Shown in pieces: positions 9,414-18,175 of a stretch of 64,000 bases of DNA (position 1 is the first letter of the stretch; every line of letters starts with the position of its first letter). The notes beneath the pieces are model-generated. The model was not told where the DNA came from. It saw only the letters and a program-made list of their open reading frames with translations, and did no database searches. A program made the position numbers and the translations under genes. This DNA is from Pseudomonas oryzicola (GTDB lineage Bacteria > Pseudomonadota > Gammaproteobacteria > Pseudomonadales > Pseudomonadaceae): positions 1 to 64,000 of the forward strand of contig NZ_JABWRZ020000003.1 of assembly GCF_014269185.2 (NCBI RefSeq), written 5' to 3'.

Positions 9414-10379
9414 ATGAGCCCTGATACCCTGACCGACCAGCTGAGCCTGTTCCTCGATGTGCTGGAAACCGGCAGCTTTTCTGCTGCCGCACGCCGTCAT
9501 CCGCTGACCCCGTCTGCCGTAGCCCGGCGCATCGACAATCTGGAAAACGCCGTCGGCAGCCGCCTGTTCACCCGCAGCACCCACGCCGTACGCGCCACGC
9601 CTGCGGGCCACGCGTTTGCCGAACGGGCCAGGCGCATCATCGAAGAACTGCGCCTGGCCCGCGCCGAAGCGGTGTCGCTGAGCAATGCGCCCGAGGGCCT
9701 GATCCGCATCGATGCCCCCGCCGCATTCGGCCGCCGCCACCTGGCGCCGGCGATTGCCGACTTCCTGGTGGCCTACCCGGGCCTGGACGTGCAACTGCGC
9801 CTGATCGACAGCTTCGTCGACCTGCATGGCAGTCACCTCGGTGAAGTCGACCTGGTGCTGCGCGCCGGTCCCCTGGCCGATACCCGGCTGGTTGCCACGC
9901 CACTGGCCTACATGGTGCGTATTGCCTGCGCCAGCCCCGCCTACCTGGCCAGCCGCGGCATACCCACCTGCCCCAGCGAACTGCCCGAGCACGATGGCCT
10001 GGACTGGGACGGCCTGGCGCCCCCCTTTGCCTGGCGTTTCAACGTCGCCGGGCAAACCCGCCTGTACCGCCCGGCGCGCATGCGCATGGCCGCGAACAAC
10101 GCCGAGACCCTGCTGTTCGGGGCTCTCGCCGGCCTGGGCATCGCCCACCTGCCCACCTGGTTGATCAGCGAATACCTGCTGCGCGGCGAGCTGGTACCAC
10201 TATTTTGCGATGGCGGCTTGCCGGAAGCCGAAACCAGCGGTATCTACGCGCTACGCCTGGAACACGAAACGAACTCTCGCAGCCGTTTGCTGCTCGAATT
10301 TCTCAAGAGCCGCTTCAGCCCGATTCCACCTTGGGACCTGGCTTTGCGCAGTGAACTGCACGAGTATCAAGCGCACTAA
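9414..10379 (+). CDS. LysR-family transcriptional regulator
   Basis: 321 aa. The N-terminal helix-turn-helix is LDVLETGSFSAAARRHPLTP followed by SAVARRIDNLENAVGSRLF; the substrate-binding domain starts near residue 95. It resembles the CrgA/PA2206 type of LysR proteins that repress or activate neighbouring exporter genes. It lies 112 bases from the divergently transcribed TauE permease, which I infer is its target. Its stop codon is 47 bases before ohrR. Confidence 0.9.
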   Translation: MSPDTLTDQLSLFLDVLETGSFSAAARRHPLTPSAVARRIDNLENAVGSRLFTRSTHAVRATPAGHAFAERARRIIEELRLARAEAVSLSNAPEGLIRIDAPAAFGRRHLAPAIADFLVAYPGLDVQLRLIDSFVDLHGSHLGEVDLVLRAGPLADTRLVATPLAYMVRIACASPAYLASRGIPTCPSELPEHDGLDWDGLAPPFAWRFNVAGQTRLYRPARMRMAANNAETLLFGALAGLGIAHLPTWLISEYLLRGELVPLFCDGGLPEAETSGIYALRLEHETNSRSRLLLEFLKSRFSPIPPWDLALRSELHEYQAH

Positions 10380-10426
10380 TGATCAGCGTGCCAGACTTAC
10401 CCATTGATGACCTTTCAAGGACCTGC

Positions 10427-10882
10427 ATGAACGCCGACACCCAAGCCTCCTGTGACGAGCTGCTGCTGGAAAACCAGGTCTGTTTCGCCCTGCACTCCAC
10501 CTCGTTGCTGATGACCAAGGTCTACAAACCGCTGCTGCAGGCCCTGGGCCTGACCTACCCGCAGTACCTGGCCATGCTCGTGCTGTGGGAGCGCGATGGC
10601 CTGACCGTGGGCGAAATCAGCCAGCATCTGCTTACCGACCCCGGCTCGCTGACCCCGCTGCTCAAGCGCCTGGAAAGCGAAGGCTTGCTGCAGCGCAACC
10701 GCAGCCGCGAAGACGAACGGGTGGTGCTGGTGCAACTGACCGACAAAGGCCGCGCCCTGCAACAGCGGGCCAGGGAAGTGCCGCAGTGCATCCTCAAGGC
10801 CAGTGGCCGCAGCCTGGAACAGCTGCAGCAGCTGCAGGCCGACCTGCTGACATTGCGCGAGAACCTGCAGAAGAACCTCTGA
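10427..10882 (+). CDS. ohrR: Organic-hydroperoxide sensing MarR repressor
   Basis: 151 aa from ATG 10427, after AAGGA. MarR winged helix with LTYPQYLAMLVLWERDGLTV, LTDPGSLTPLLKRLESEGLL and RSREDERVVLVQLT. Cys19 in ENQVCFALHS matches the N-terminal peroxidatic cysteine of OhrR (Cys15 in B. subtilis, Cys22 in Xanthomonas); oxidation of that residue releases DNA. It lies directly upstream of ohr, its usual target. An earlier in-frame ATG at 10379 would overlap the LysR stop and is less likely. Confidence 0.93.
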   Translation: MNADTQASCDELLLENQVCFALHSTSLLMTKVYKPLLQALGLTYPQYLAMLVLWERDGLTVGEISQHLLTDPGSLTPLLKRLESEGLLQRNRSREDERVVLVQLTDKGRALQQRAREVPQCILKASGRSLEQLQQLQADLLTLRENLQKNL

Positions 10883-10928
10883 CAACCGGGCTGGGGATGG
10901 TCGTTCGGACGAACGGCAAAAAAATATC

Positions 10929-10955
10929 TTGCGCACTAACTAATTGCGCGCTAAT
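10929..10955. promoter_or_regulatory. Putative OhrR operator before ohr
   Basis: Two tandem copies, TTGCGCACTAAC (10929-10940) and TTGCGCGCTAAT (10944-10955), lie in an AT-rich stretch 67 bases before ohr. The second forms an imperfect TAATT/AATTA dyad, like known OhrR boxes. Binding is inferred. Confidence 0.65.
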
Positions 10956-11021
10956 TTAAATCCCACACCAACCCGCGCCCTTCCCCAGACGGAAGCGCAC
11001 AACACGTTAGCGAGGCTCAAG

Positions 11022-11450
11022 ATGCAAAAGGTCACTCCGCTGTACATCGCAGAAGCTACCTCCACCGGCGGGCGCGACGGCAAGTCCCGCTCCAGCGACG
11101 GCAAGCTGGAAGTCAAGCTCAGCACCCCCAGGGAACTGGGTGGCGCGGGTGGTGACGGCACCAACCCCGAGCAACTGTTCGCCGCCGGTTACTCGGCGTG
11201 CTTCATTGGTGCCTTGAAGTTCGTGGCCGGGCAAGAAAAGAAAGCCCTGCCGGCAGAGGCCTCGATTACCGCGAAGGTGGGCATCGGCCAGATCCCGGGC
11301 GGGTTCGGCCTGGACATCGACCTGCACATCAACCTGCCGGGCCTGGCCCAGGCCGAGGCCGAAGGGCTGGTGGAAAAGGCGCACAAGGTGTGCCCATACT
11401 CGAACGCCACCCGCGGGAACGTGGATGTACGGTTGCATGTGACCGTCTGA
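11022..11450 (+). CDS. ohr: Organic hydroperoxide resistance protein Ohr
   Basis: 142 aa thiol peroxidase of the Ohr/OsmC family, which reduces organic hydroperoxides with lipoylated protein as partner. Both catalytic cysteines are seen: GYSACFIGAL (about residue 60) and HKVCPYSNATRGN (about residue 125). Conserved Arg and Glu residues are also present. It follows ohrR with an operator-like region between. Confidence 0.96.
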   Translation: MQKVTPLYIAEATSTGGRDGKSRSSDGKLEVKLSTPRELGGAGGDGTNPEQLFAAGYSACFIGALKFVAGQEKKALPAEASITAKVGIGQIPGGFGLDIDLHINLPGLAQAEAEGLVEKAHKVCPYSNATRGNVDVRLHVTV

Positions 11451-11491
11451 GGCTCCCTGTAGGAGCGTGTGGCAGTTAACGATCCAGATAC

Positions 11492-11521
11492 AAAAAAACC
11501 CGGCCAAGGCCGGGTTTTTTT
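11492..11521. terminator. Bidirectional terminator between ohr and efp
   Basis: Poly-A, CCCGGCC/GGCCGGG stem, then poly-T. The symmetric structure serves both converging genes. Confidence 0.92.
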
Positions 11522-11538
11522 GCGTTTCACAAGAAGAA

Positions 11539-12108
11539 TTACTTCTTGGAACGGCCCTTGAAGGAGCCATCGCGGGTGTCGATATCGATCCACTCGTCGA
11601 TCTCGATGAAGTCGGCAACCTGGACTTCAGTACCGTTGGCCAGCTTGGCAGGCTTCATGACCTTGCCCGAAGTGTCGCCGCGAGCAGCGTTCTCGGTGTA
11701 GGTAACCTGGCGGCTGATGGTGGTCGGCAGTTCGACCGATACCACTTTCTCTTCGTACATGGTCAGGGCGCAGACGTCCTGCATGCCTTCTTCGATGTAC
11801 GGCAGAACGGCGTCGATGTCTTCGGCGTTCAGCTCGTACATGGTGTAGTCGGTGGTGTCCATGAAGGTGTACGCGTCACCGCTGATGAAGGACAGGGTCA
11901 CTTCCTTGCGGTCGAGGATCACGTCGTCCAGCTTGTCGTCGGCGAAGTAGACGGTTTCAGTCTTGTAGCCGGTCAGCAGGTTCTTCAGCTTGGTCTTCAT
12001 GATCGCGCTGTTGCGACCCGACTTGGTGAATTCGGCTTTCTGTACCAGCCACGGGTCGTTGTCGATCCGCAGTACGGTGCCGGGTTTCAGTTCTTTACCA
12101 GTTTTCAT
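11539..12108 (-). CDS. efp: Translation elongation factor P
   Basis: 189 aa, three OB-like domains. EF-P relieves ribosome stalling at polyproline. The tip residue is Arg32 in KSGRNSA, not lysine, which marks the subfamily rhamnosylated by EarP, whose gene lies directly upstream on the same strand (49-base gap). No upstream start competes. Essential domain features such as the YTMYELN and [11 protein letters not shown] regions are intact. Confidence 0.97.
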   Translation of the reverse strand: MKTGKELKPGTVLRIDNDPWLVQKAEFTKSGRNSAIMKTKLKNLLTGYKTETVYFADDKLDDVILDRKEVTLSFISGDAYTFMDTTDYTMYELNAEDIDAVLPYIEEGMQDVCALTMYEEKVVSVELPTTISRQVTYTENAARGDTSGKVMKPAKLANGTEVQVADFIEIDEWIDIDTRDGSFKGRSKK

Positions 12109-12156
12109 TACGCAGTATCCGAATCTGGATGGATTTATAAAAATCGAGGCCGCGTA

Positions 12157-13302
12157 TCATAGCCAATTTCGGTAAAACTGTACCAGCGTCATGGCAAGGT
12201 CCGGCTGAGCGGCCTGTTTGGCACACCAGTGGCGGGCATGCGCCTGCAGCTCGTCCCAGTGCGTGAGTAGCTCGCCCCAGGCGGCGCGCATGTCGCGCGG
12301 CGTGCGGCTGTCGAGGTTCCAGGCGCGCCACAGATCGACCAGGGCTTCGCCGGCAGCATCCGACAGGCCCTGGCGATAAAGCGCCAGGAACGCTTCGAGT
12401 TTTTCCCAGTGTGCATTCTCTTCCTGCACGTAGATGTGCCACAGCAGTGGCCGCCCCGCCCACTGCGCACGCACGAACGAATCCTCGCCGCGCACGGCGT
12501 TGAAGTCGCAGCACCAGAGCAGGCGATCGTAATCGTCCTGGCTGACGAAAGGCAGCACCTGCACGGTCAGCGCACCACGCTGGCGTACCGCCCCCAGCGA
12601 CAGCGTGGGCTCGCCCAGCCAGGCACAGAGGTCGCCGAGGATGCGCCCTTCCGGCACCAGCAGGTGGCTGGGCCGGGTACCTTCGGCCAGGGCCTCCAGC
12701 CAGCCACCCAGGTGCGGGTTCTCGTAGGCGAACAGCGAGATCAGCCGCGCATTGTCCTGTACCTGTACGCCGAGCCCGGCGAGAAACGCAGTGCGCTGCG
12801 CCGGGTCGGCCTCGAAGGCGGCGCGGCGCGCCAGCAAGGGGGCCTCGCGCAGCAGGCCGCCGGTGCCGGCGGTAAAGCCGGGGAAGAAGAACACCGTGCG
12901 CAACCCGTTGCCTTGCGGCGACGGCAAGCCGTGGCAACCGTCCACCCAATCTTCGGCACTGAGGTATTCCAGGTTCAGCCATAGCGCCGGTGACGGTCGC
13001 GCGGCCAGCGCTTCGATATAGCCCGCTGGCAGGCGGCAGCCGAAGGCTCCGATGACAACGTCGGCGCTTGCCACCGACTGCCAGTCGGCTGGCCAGTGGC
13101 GTATCTCCACGCCCTGCTGCCACTGTTGGTCGAGTGTGGCATCGGCACCCGGGCACAGGCGCACGAACGCACGCAGGTCGTCCACCCACAGGCGCACCGC
13201 CAGGCCATGTTCGGCCACCAACTGGCGGGCCAGGCGCCAGGTCACGCCGATATCGCCGTAATTGTCGACAATGGTGCAGAAGATGTCCCAGGTGGCTTTC
13301 AT
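12157..13302 (-). CDS. earP: EF-P arginine rhamnosyltransferase EarP
   Basis: 381 aa from ATG 13302. DUF2331/GT104 enzyme that transfers rhamnose from dTDP-rhamnose to Arg32 of EF-P. The catalytic residues reported for P. putida EarP fall exactly in place here: Asp13 and Asp17 in TIVDNYGDIG and Glu273 in RGEDSF. Two Rossmann-like lobes (about 1-175 and 185-380) fit the GT-B fold. Co-directional with efp, so the modifier and its target are likely co-transcribed. Confidence 0.96.
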   Translation of the reverse strand: MKATWDIFCTIVDNYGDIGVTWRLARQLVAEHGLAVRLWVDDLRAFVRLCPGADATLDQQWQQGVEIRHWPADWQSVASADVVIGAFGCRLPAGYIEALAARPSPALWLNLEYLSAEDWVDGCHGLPSPQGNGLRTVFFFPGFTAGTGGLLREAPLLARRAAFEADPAQRTAFLAGLGVQVQDNARLISLFAYENPHLGGWLEALAEGTRPSHLLVPEGRILGDLCAWLGEPTLSLGAVRQRGALTVQVLPFVSQDDYDRLLWCCDFNAVRGEDSFVRAQWAGRPLLWHIYVQEENAHWEKLEAFLALYRQGLSDAAGEALVDLWRAWNLDSRTPRDMRAAWGELLTHWDELQAHARHWCAKQAAQPDLAMTLVQFYRNWL

Positions 13303-13433
13303 GTGCCCCGCCCTCGCCCAACGGAAAAACCGCGAATTCTGCGGATAAATTGTCGCCGACAAAAGCACCGGCGCGGAAAAATGCCCGGACGCATGCGACA
13401 ATGCCCCCCGAACCACCCTGCCAGGACAGTACC

Positions 13434-13826
13434 ATGCCCCGCCACCGTGAACTGAAGATCACCCTCAAGCCGTTACCATTGATCCTGTGCGTTGCCCTGG
13501 GCCTGTGGCTGGGCGCCATGGCTATCGCCGCCAGCCTGTGGCTGGCCCTGCAGCGGTGGCCAGAGCAGGTGCAGCCATTGGCCCAGGCGGTGGCACCCGG
13601 TGTTGCCCGGCCAGTGGCACCGCCAACCCCGGCGGCGGATGCCCAGACCGAGATGTTCGAGCGCTACAAAAACATCCTGCACAAGCAGGAGCAGCAACAG
13701 GCTGTCGAAGCCGCCCAGAGCAACCCGCGCAACCTGAACAGCCCCAAGTGCCAGTTCTGGTTGCAGCAGAACCGCAACGCGCCCACTGACAAAAGCCAGG
13801 CCAACGTGCTGGAGTTCTGTTACTGA
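13434..13826 (+). CDS. Hypothetical single-pass membrane protein
   Basis: 130 aa with one N-terminal transmembrane helix (about residues 14-40), a proline/alanine linker and a short helical periplasmic or cytoplasmic tail. The tail holds two cysteines (SPKCQFW and LEFCY at the very C-terminus) that could pair. The next gene starts 2 bases after its stop, so both are probably one operon. I do not recognise a domain. Divergent from earP. Confidence 0.75.
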   Translation: MPRHRELKITLKPLPLILCVALGLWLGAMAIAASLWLALQRWPEQVQPLAQAVAPGVARPVAPPTPAADAQTEMFERYKNILHKQEQQQAVEAAQSNPRNLNSPKCQFWLQQNRNAPTDKSQANVLEFCY

Positions 13827-13828
13827 CC

Positions 13829-14299
13829 ATGGACAAGCCCCGCCTGCTGGCGCAGATCGTCGCCACCCTCGAGCGTGACCTGGACGTGCTGACCCGCGCG
13901 GCACAGACCGCGTATGAAGCGGCCACCGCCGAGGAGAACATCGCCGAAAACAAGTACGACACCCTGGGCCTGGAGGCCTCGTACCTGGCTACCGGCCAGG
14001 CCCGCCGCAGCGCGGAAATTCGCACGGCGCTACAGACCTACCAGCAATTGCTGCTGCGCGATTATGACCCGGCACGCGGGGTGCAGATGAGCAACCTGGT
14101 GACACTGGAGGATGAAGACGGCAGGCAGCAGCGTCTGTTCCTCGGGCCCGAGGCGGCAGGATTGAAGATTGGCGAGGGAGATGCGCTGGTCACAGTGATA
14201 ACCTCGCGATCGCCGCTGGGGCAGCAGTTGATCGGCAAGAACGTGGACGATGAGGTGGGGCTGGGGTCGCAGACGCTGTTGATTGTCGATGTCGCCTGA
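13829..14299 (+). CDS. GreA/GreB-family transcription factor-like protein
   Basis: 156 aa. The N-terminal ~75 residues are helical, with a conserved EENIAENKYDTLGLEASYL hinge like the Gre coiled coil. The C-terminal part ends with a GreA/GreB-type module, VITSRSPLGQQLIGKNVDDEV. Classical Gre factors rescue backtracked RNA polymerase through an acidic coiled-coil tip. Here the order and spacing are compressed, so it may be a Gre-like competitor (Gfh/Rnk-like) rather than a cleavage factor. Co-transcribed with the preceding membrane protein (2-base gap). Confidence 0.75.
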   Translation: MDKPRLLAQIVATLERDLDVLTRAAQTAYEAATAEENIAENKYDTLGLEASYLATGQARRSAEIRTALQTYQQLLLRDYDPARGVQMSNLVTLEDEDGRQQRLFLGPEAAGLKIGEGDALVTVITSRSPLGQQLIGKNVDDEVGLGSQTLLIVDVA

Positions 14300-14374
14300 C
14301 ATCTACCCCTCACTCTGGCGCGGCCAATGCGGCCGCTGCAGGAGCGCATCAAGCCTGGCAGCCGCGCAGTACCT

Positions 14375-15313
14375 TCAAAGCGCCTGCAAGGCATCGAACC
14401 GCCCCGCCAGGCCCTGTTGTGCAAACTGCTCCACCACAAAATCGACAAACGCCCGGGTCTTGCCCGGCAACAGCTTGTGCTCGGCGAAATACAGGCTGAT
14501 ATGCCCATCGTCCACATACCAGTCCGGCAGCACCCGCCGCAGCCGTCCACTCTCCAGGTACGGTACCGCAAACGGCAGGCTCACCAGGGCAATCCCCAGC
14601 GCTTGTTCGGCCACCGCACAAGCCGCGTCCGAATCGCTCATGGTCATCGCCTGACGCAACGCCAAGGGCTGCTGCTCCTGCCAGCGGCTGGTCAACGGCC
14701 ACGAGCGCACGCGCCCGGTCTGCGGCGAGCGGATCAGAATACCGTCATGCCGCTGCAGCGCCTGTGGCTCCGTGACCGGTGCATGGCGGGCCAGATAAGC
14801 CGGCGCCGCTACCAGCACCCGGTGCGCCGGGGTCAACTTGCGCGCCACCACCCCTGGCGGCAGTTCGAAGCCCCCGCCAAGCGCCGCATCGAAACCTTGC
14901 CCGATCAGGTCGACCTGGCGGTTGTCGAAATGCCAGTCCGGGGTGATGCCCGGGTAACGACGCAGGAATTCGCCCAGCAGGGGCAGCACGTACAAGCGCC
15001 CGAACACCGTGCCCATGCTGACCCGCAACAACCCGGCCGGCTGGCCCTCGGCGCTGGCCAGGTTGGCCACGGCGTACTGGATGGTGCGGAAGCTGTCACT
15101 GACTTCCTCCAGAAATCGCTGCCCCGCCTCGGTCAGGGTCAGCTTGCGGGTACTACGCTGGAACAACCGCACCCCCAGGCGCGCTTCCAGCTGGGCAACA
15201 TGCTTGCCTACCGCAGCCGGGGTGAGGCTCAGGCGCCTGGCAGCCTCGGCAAAACTGCCGACCTCGGCGCTGCGGATGAAACACTCCAAAGCGTTGAACG
15301 ACTCCATGGCCAT
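14375..15313 (-). CDS. LysR-family transcriptional regulator
   Basis: 312 aa from ATG 15313 (ATG 15307 is an alternative; neither has a strong ribosome site). The helix-turn-helix contains FIRSAEVGSFAEAARRLSLT and then PAAVGKHVAQLEARLG; the effector domain starts at about residue 90. Subfamily resembles the CrgA/DmlR type. It is divergent from an SDR gene, which I infer it regulates. Confidence 0.9.
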   Translation of the reverse strand: MAMESFNALECFIRSAEVGSFAEAARRLSLTPAAVGKHVAQLEARLGVRLFQRSTRKLTLTEAGQRFLEEVSDSFRTIQYAVANLASAEGQPAGLLRVSMGTVFGRLYVLPLLGEFLRRYPGITPDWHFDNRQVDLIGQGFDAALGGGFELPPGVVARKLTPAHRVLVAAPAYLARHAPVTEPQALQRHDGILIRSPQTGRVRSWPLTSRWQEQQPLALRQAMTMSDSDAACAVAEQALGIALVSLPFAVPYLESGRLRRVLPDWYVDDGHISLYFAEHKLLPGKTRAFVDFVVEQFAQQGLAGRFDALQAL

Positions 15314-15431
15314 GATTAGCAACCAAAGGTTTACTCTGCTGATAGTGATTGCCATCTTATCAGCAGGTAATCAAGCGCCGATACTGCACCCATCCAAGGC
15401 ATTCCGGCCTGGCTTCCAGCAGGAGATCAGC

Positions 15432-16181
15432 ATGTCCAAGCAACACACCCTCGAAGGCAAAGTGGCCCTGGTACAGGGCGGCTCCCGTGGTATCGGCGCA
15501 GCCATCGTGCGGCGCCTGGCCCGTGAAGGCGCGCAGGTGGCCTTCACCTATGTGAGCTCGGCCGGGCCAGCAGAACAACTGGCGCGGGAAATTACCGAGA
15601 ACGGCGGCCGAGCCCTGGCACTGCGCGCCGACAGCGCCGATGCAGCAGCGGTACAACTGGCCGTGGATGACACCGTGAAGGCCTTCGGCCGGCTCGATAT
15701 CCTGGTCAATAACGCCGGCGTGCTGGCGGTGGCGCCAGTGACCGAGTTCGACCTGGCCGACTTCGACCACATGCTGGCGGTGAATGTGCGCAGCGTGTTC
15801 GTCGCCAGCCAGGCGGCTGCGGGCTACATGGGCCAGGGCGGACGCATCATCAATATCGGCAGCACCAACGCCGAACGCATGCCGTTTGCCGGTGGTGCGC
15901 CCTACGCCATGAGCAAGTCGGCGTTGGTCGGCCTGACCCGTGGCATGGCCCGTGACCTGGGCCCCAAAGGCATTACCGTGAATAACGTGCAGCCCGGGCC
16001 GGTGGACACCGACATGAACCCGGCCAGCGGTGAATTCGCCGAAAGCCTGATCCCGCTGATGGCGATCGGGCGGTATGGCGAGGCGGACGAAATCGCCAGC
16101 TTCGTAGCGTACCTGGCGGGGCCTGAGGCGGGGTACATTACCGGGGCCAGCCTGACTGTCGATGGCGGGTTTGCAGCCTGA
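15432..16181 (+). CDS. Short-chain dehydrogenase/reductase (FabG-like)
   Basis: 249 aa classical SDR. The cofactor loop is GGSRGIGAAIV, the NNAG motif follows, and the active site is Ser in INIGSTN and Tyr/Lys in YAMSK. The Thr-Tyr after beta-2 suggests NADP(H). AGGAGA precedes ATG 15432. Next to its presumed LysR regulator and ahead of an MFS exporter. The substrate, a small ketone or aldehyde, is not determinable. Confidence 0.9.
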   Translation: MSKQHTLEGKVALVQGGSRGIGAAIVRRLAREGAQVAFTYVSSAGPAEQLAREITENGGRALALRADSADAAAVQLAVDDTVKAFGRLDILVNNAGVLAVAPVTEFDLADFDHMLAVNVRSVFVASQAAAGYMGQGGRIINIGSTNAERMPFAGGAPYAMSKSALVGLTRGMARDLGPKGITVNNVQPGPVDTDMNPASGEFAESLIPLMAIGRYGEADEIASFVAYLAGPEAGYITGASLTVDGGFAA

Positions 16182-16197
16182 TCCAACGGTTGCCTGT

Positions 16198-16296
16198 ACC
16201 GGCCTCTTCGCGGGCTTGCCTGCTCCCACAGGCACCCCACTGGCTCCGGCCCGGTGAAAATCCTGTGGGAGCGGGCAAGCCCGCGAAGAGGCCGGT
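16198..16296. repeat. Inverted pair of REP elements
   Basis: Opposed full REP copies at 16198-16232 and 16262-16296 between the SDR and MFS genes. Confidence 0.92.
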
Positions 16297-16333
16297 ACAG
16301 GTTGCCCCTCCCCCTAACTGCCACGAGAACCAC

Positions 16334-17521
16334 ATGCACAACCCCACCCTGAGCCGCGCACTCATCCTGCTGATGGCCACCGCCACTGGCCTGGCCGTGG
16401 CCAGCAACTATTATGCGCAACCGTTGCTGCACAGCATCGCCCAACAGTTTGGCCTGAGCACCGCCAGCGCCGGCAGCATCGTCATTGCCGCGCAGCTCAG
16501 CTATGGCGCCGGCCTGCTGCTGCTGGCGCCACTGGGTGACCTGTTCGAGCAGCGGCGGTTGATCAGCGTGATGACCGCGATTGCCACCCTGGGCCTGGTC
16601 ATCAGTGCCTGCGCAGCGAGCCTGCCGTGGCTGATCCTCGGCACGGCGCTGACCGGGCTGTTCTCGGTGGTGGCGCAAATTCTGGTGCCCATGGCTGCAG
16701 CCCTCAGCGAGCCTCATTCGCGTGGGCGCGCGGTCGGCACGCTGATGAGCGGCCTGTTGCTGGGCATCCTGCTGGCGCGCACCGCCGCCGGGTTCATGGC
16801 CGAGCTGGGTGGCTGGCGCAGCATCTACGTACTGGCCGCCGCGCTGATGGCCATCACCGCCGTGGCGCTGTACCGCAGCCTGCCGCAACACCACAGCCAT
16901 GCCGGGCTGAAATACCCGGCGTTGATCGGCTCGGTGTTCCGCCTGTTCGTGGAAGAGCCAGTGCTGCGCCTGCGCTCGCTGCTCGGCCTGCTGGCATTCA
17001 GCCTGTTCGCGCTGTTCTGGACGCCGCTGGCATTCTTGTTGGCAAAAGACCCGTACCACTATTCCGATGCAGTGATCGGCCTGTTTGGCCTGGCCGGTGC
17101 TGCGGGTGCCCTGGCCGCCAACTGGGCCGGGCGTCTGGCCGACCGGGGCAAGGGCGCACTGGGCACCACCGTGGGCCTGGTGGTGTTGCTGCTGTCCTGG
17201 GTACCGCTGGGCTTTGCCGAGCAATCGTTGCTGGCCCTGCTGCTGGGCGTGCTGATGCTCGACCTGGCGGTGCAACTGGTGCACGTGAGCAACCAGAATG
17301 CGGTGATCGCCCTGCGCCCCGAAGCGCGTACGCGGCTGAATGCCGGTTACATCACCTGCTACTTCATTGGCGGGGCGCTTGGGTCGTTGCTGGGCACGCA
17401 ATTGTTCCAGTACCAGGGCTGGTTGGGCATCGTGGTCGCTGGGCTGGTGATTGGCGCGCTGGCATTGCTGGCGTGGGGGGCAGCCGAGCGCAAGCGCAGG
17501 CAGCTGTTGCAGACGGCCTGA
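16334..17521 (+). CDS. MFS transporter (drug:H+ antiporter type)
   Basis: 395 aa with 12 hydrophobic segments. The loop 2-3 motif is GDLFEQRRL (motif A variant of G-D-R-x-G-R-R), and the C-terminal half has NRADRGKG-like spacing as NWAGRLADRGKG. It looks like the YgaY/YnfM exporters. Lies downstream of the SDR and may share regulation by the same LysR protein, although a REP pair separates them. Substrate unknown. Confidence 0.87.
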   Translation: MHNPTLSRALILLMATATGLAVASNYYAQPLLHSIAQQFGLSTASAGSIVIAAQLSYGAGLLLLAPLGDLFEQRRLISVMTAIATLGLVISACAASLPWLILGTALTGLFSVVAQILVPMAAALSEPHSRGRAVGTLMSGLLLGILLARTAAGFMAELGGWRSIYVLAAALMAITAVALYRSLPQHHSHAGLKYPALIGSVFRLFVEEPVLRLRSLLGLLAFSLFALFWTPLAFLLAKDPYHYSDAVIGLFGLAGAAGALAANWAGRLADRGKGALGTTVGLVVLLLSWVPLGFAEQSLLALLLGVLMLDLAVQLVHVSNQNAVIALRPEARTRLNAGYITCYFIGGALGSLLGTQLFQYQGWLGIVVAGLVIGALALLAWGAAERKRRQLLQTA

Positions 17522-17538
17522 AGAACGCGCGCTGGGTT

Positions 17539-17560
17539 CTTCGCGGGCTTGCCCCGCGAA
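17539..17560. repeat. Partial REP element
   Basis: CTTCGCGGGCTTGCCCCGCGAA core only, after the MFS gene. Confidence 0.6.
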
Positions 17561-17681
17561 AAGGCCATCAGGCACGGCGACAACCTACCGCACTACCCTC
17601 CGTCGTCTGGCCGTTGACTTGCCGGTCATGGCAGCGCTCAGTAAGCGTTGGTCAATGCCCTTTCCCTGACAGGACGACGTT

Positions 17682-18062
17682 ATGACAAGACTCACGGTGC
17701 AATCCGGCGATTTCTTGCAAGGTGAAGGCGAGTATCGCAACGGATCGCTCACACTCAAGACCCCGCGCAGCCCGTCCCCGGGCGAGCGGATTTCCCTGGC
17801 ACGCATCAGCGACCTGCGGTTGGCCAGCCTCGAATCCAGCCGCAGCCTGGGCAGCGCGCTGGGCTGGGGCGTGGCCGGCGCCCTGGTGGCCGGGCCGGTG
17901 GGGCTGCTGGCCGGGCTGTGGCTGGGCGGCAAGGAAGAAGAAGCCACCTTCCTGGCCACTTTCAAGGACGGGCGCAAGCTCATGGCCAGTACCGATGGCA
18001 AGACCTGGTCAAAGATCGACGACAACTGGCGTCAGCACAGGCGGCCGGGCGGCAAAGGCTGA
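17682..18062 (+). CDS. Hypothetical protein with glycine-rich hydrophobic hairpin
   Basis: 126 aa. The N-terminal ~50 residues look beta-rich. A Gly/Ala/Leu-rich hydrophobic stretch (about residues 58-82) follows, of the type that forms two tightly packed membrane helices, and then a soluble tail with FKDGRKLMASTDG. AGGACGA precedes ATG. It ends at a strong terminator. No family recognised. Confidence 0.75.
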   Translation: MTRLTVQSGDFLQGEGEYRNGSLTLKTPRSPSPGERISLARISDLRLASLESSRSLGSALGWGVAGALVAGPVGLLAGLWLGGKEEEATFLATFKDGRKLMASTDGKTWSKIDDNWRQHRRPGGKG

Positions 18063-18092
18063 ATAGCGCAGGGCGCGGATCGTTTTATGAAC

Positions 18093-18119
18093 AAGGCGGC
18101 TGTAAGATGCCGCCTTTTT
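18093..18119 (+). terminator. Rho-independent terminator
   Basis: 8-bp stem AAGGCGGC/GCCGCCTT with an 8-base loop and T run, after the hypothetical gene. Confidence 0.88.
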
Positions 18120-18123
18120 CATG

Positions 18124-18150
18124 CCTGTACCCGCGAAGAGGCGGTACAGG
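18124..18150. repeat. Short REP-related palindrome
   Basis: CCTGTACCCGCGAAGAGGCGGTACAGG-type degenerate element, 26 bases before the TonB receptor start. Confidence 0.5.
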
Positions 18151-18175
18151 CGTGCGCATCCAGGAGCCCCACCGC

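Noticed and set aside
15902..17575. 557-codon minus-strand open frame
   Set aside because: Antisense to the SDR and MFS genes, Gln/His/Arg-rich shadow.
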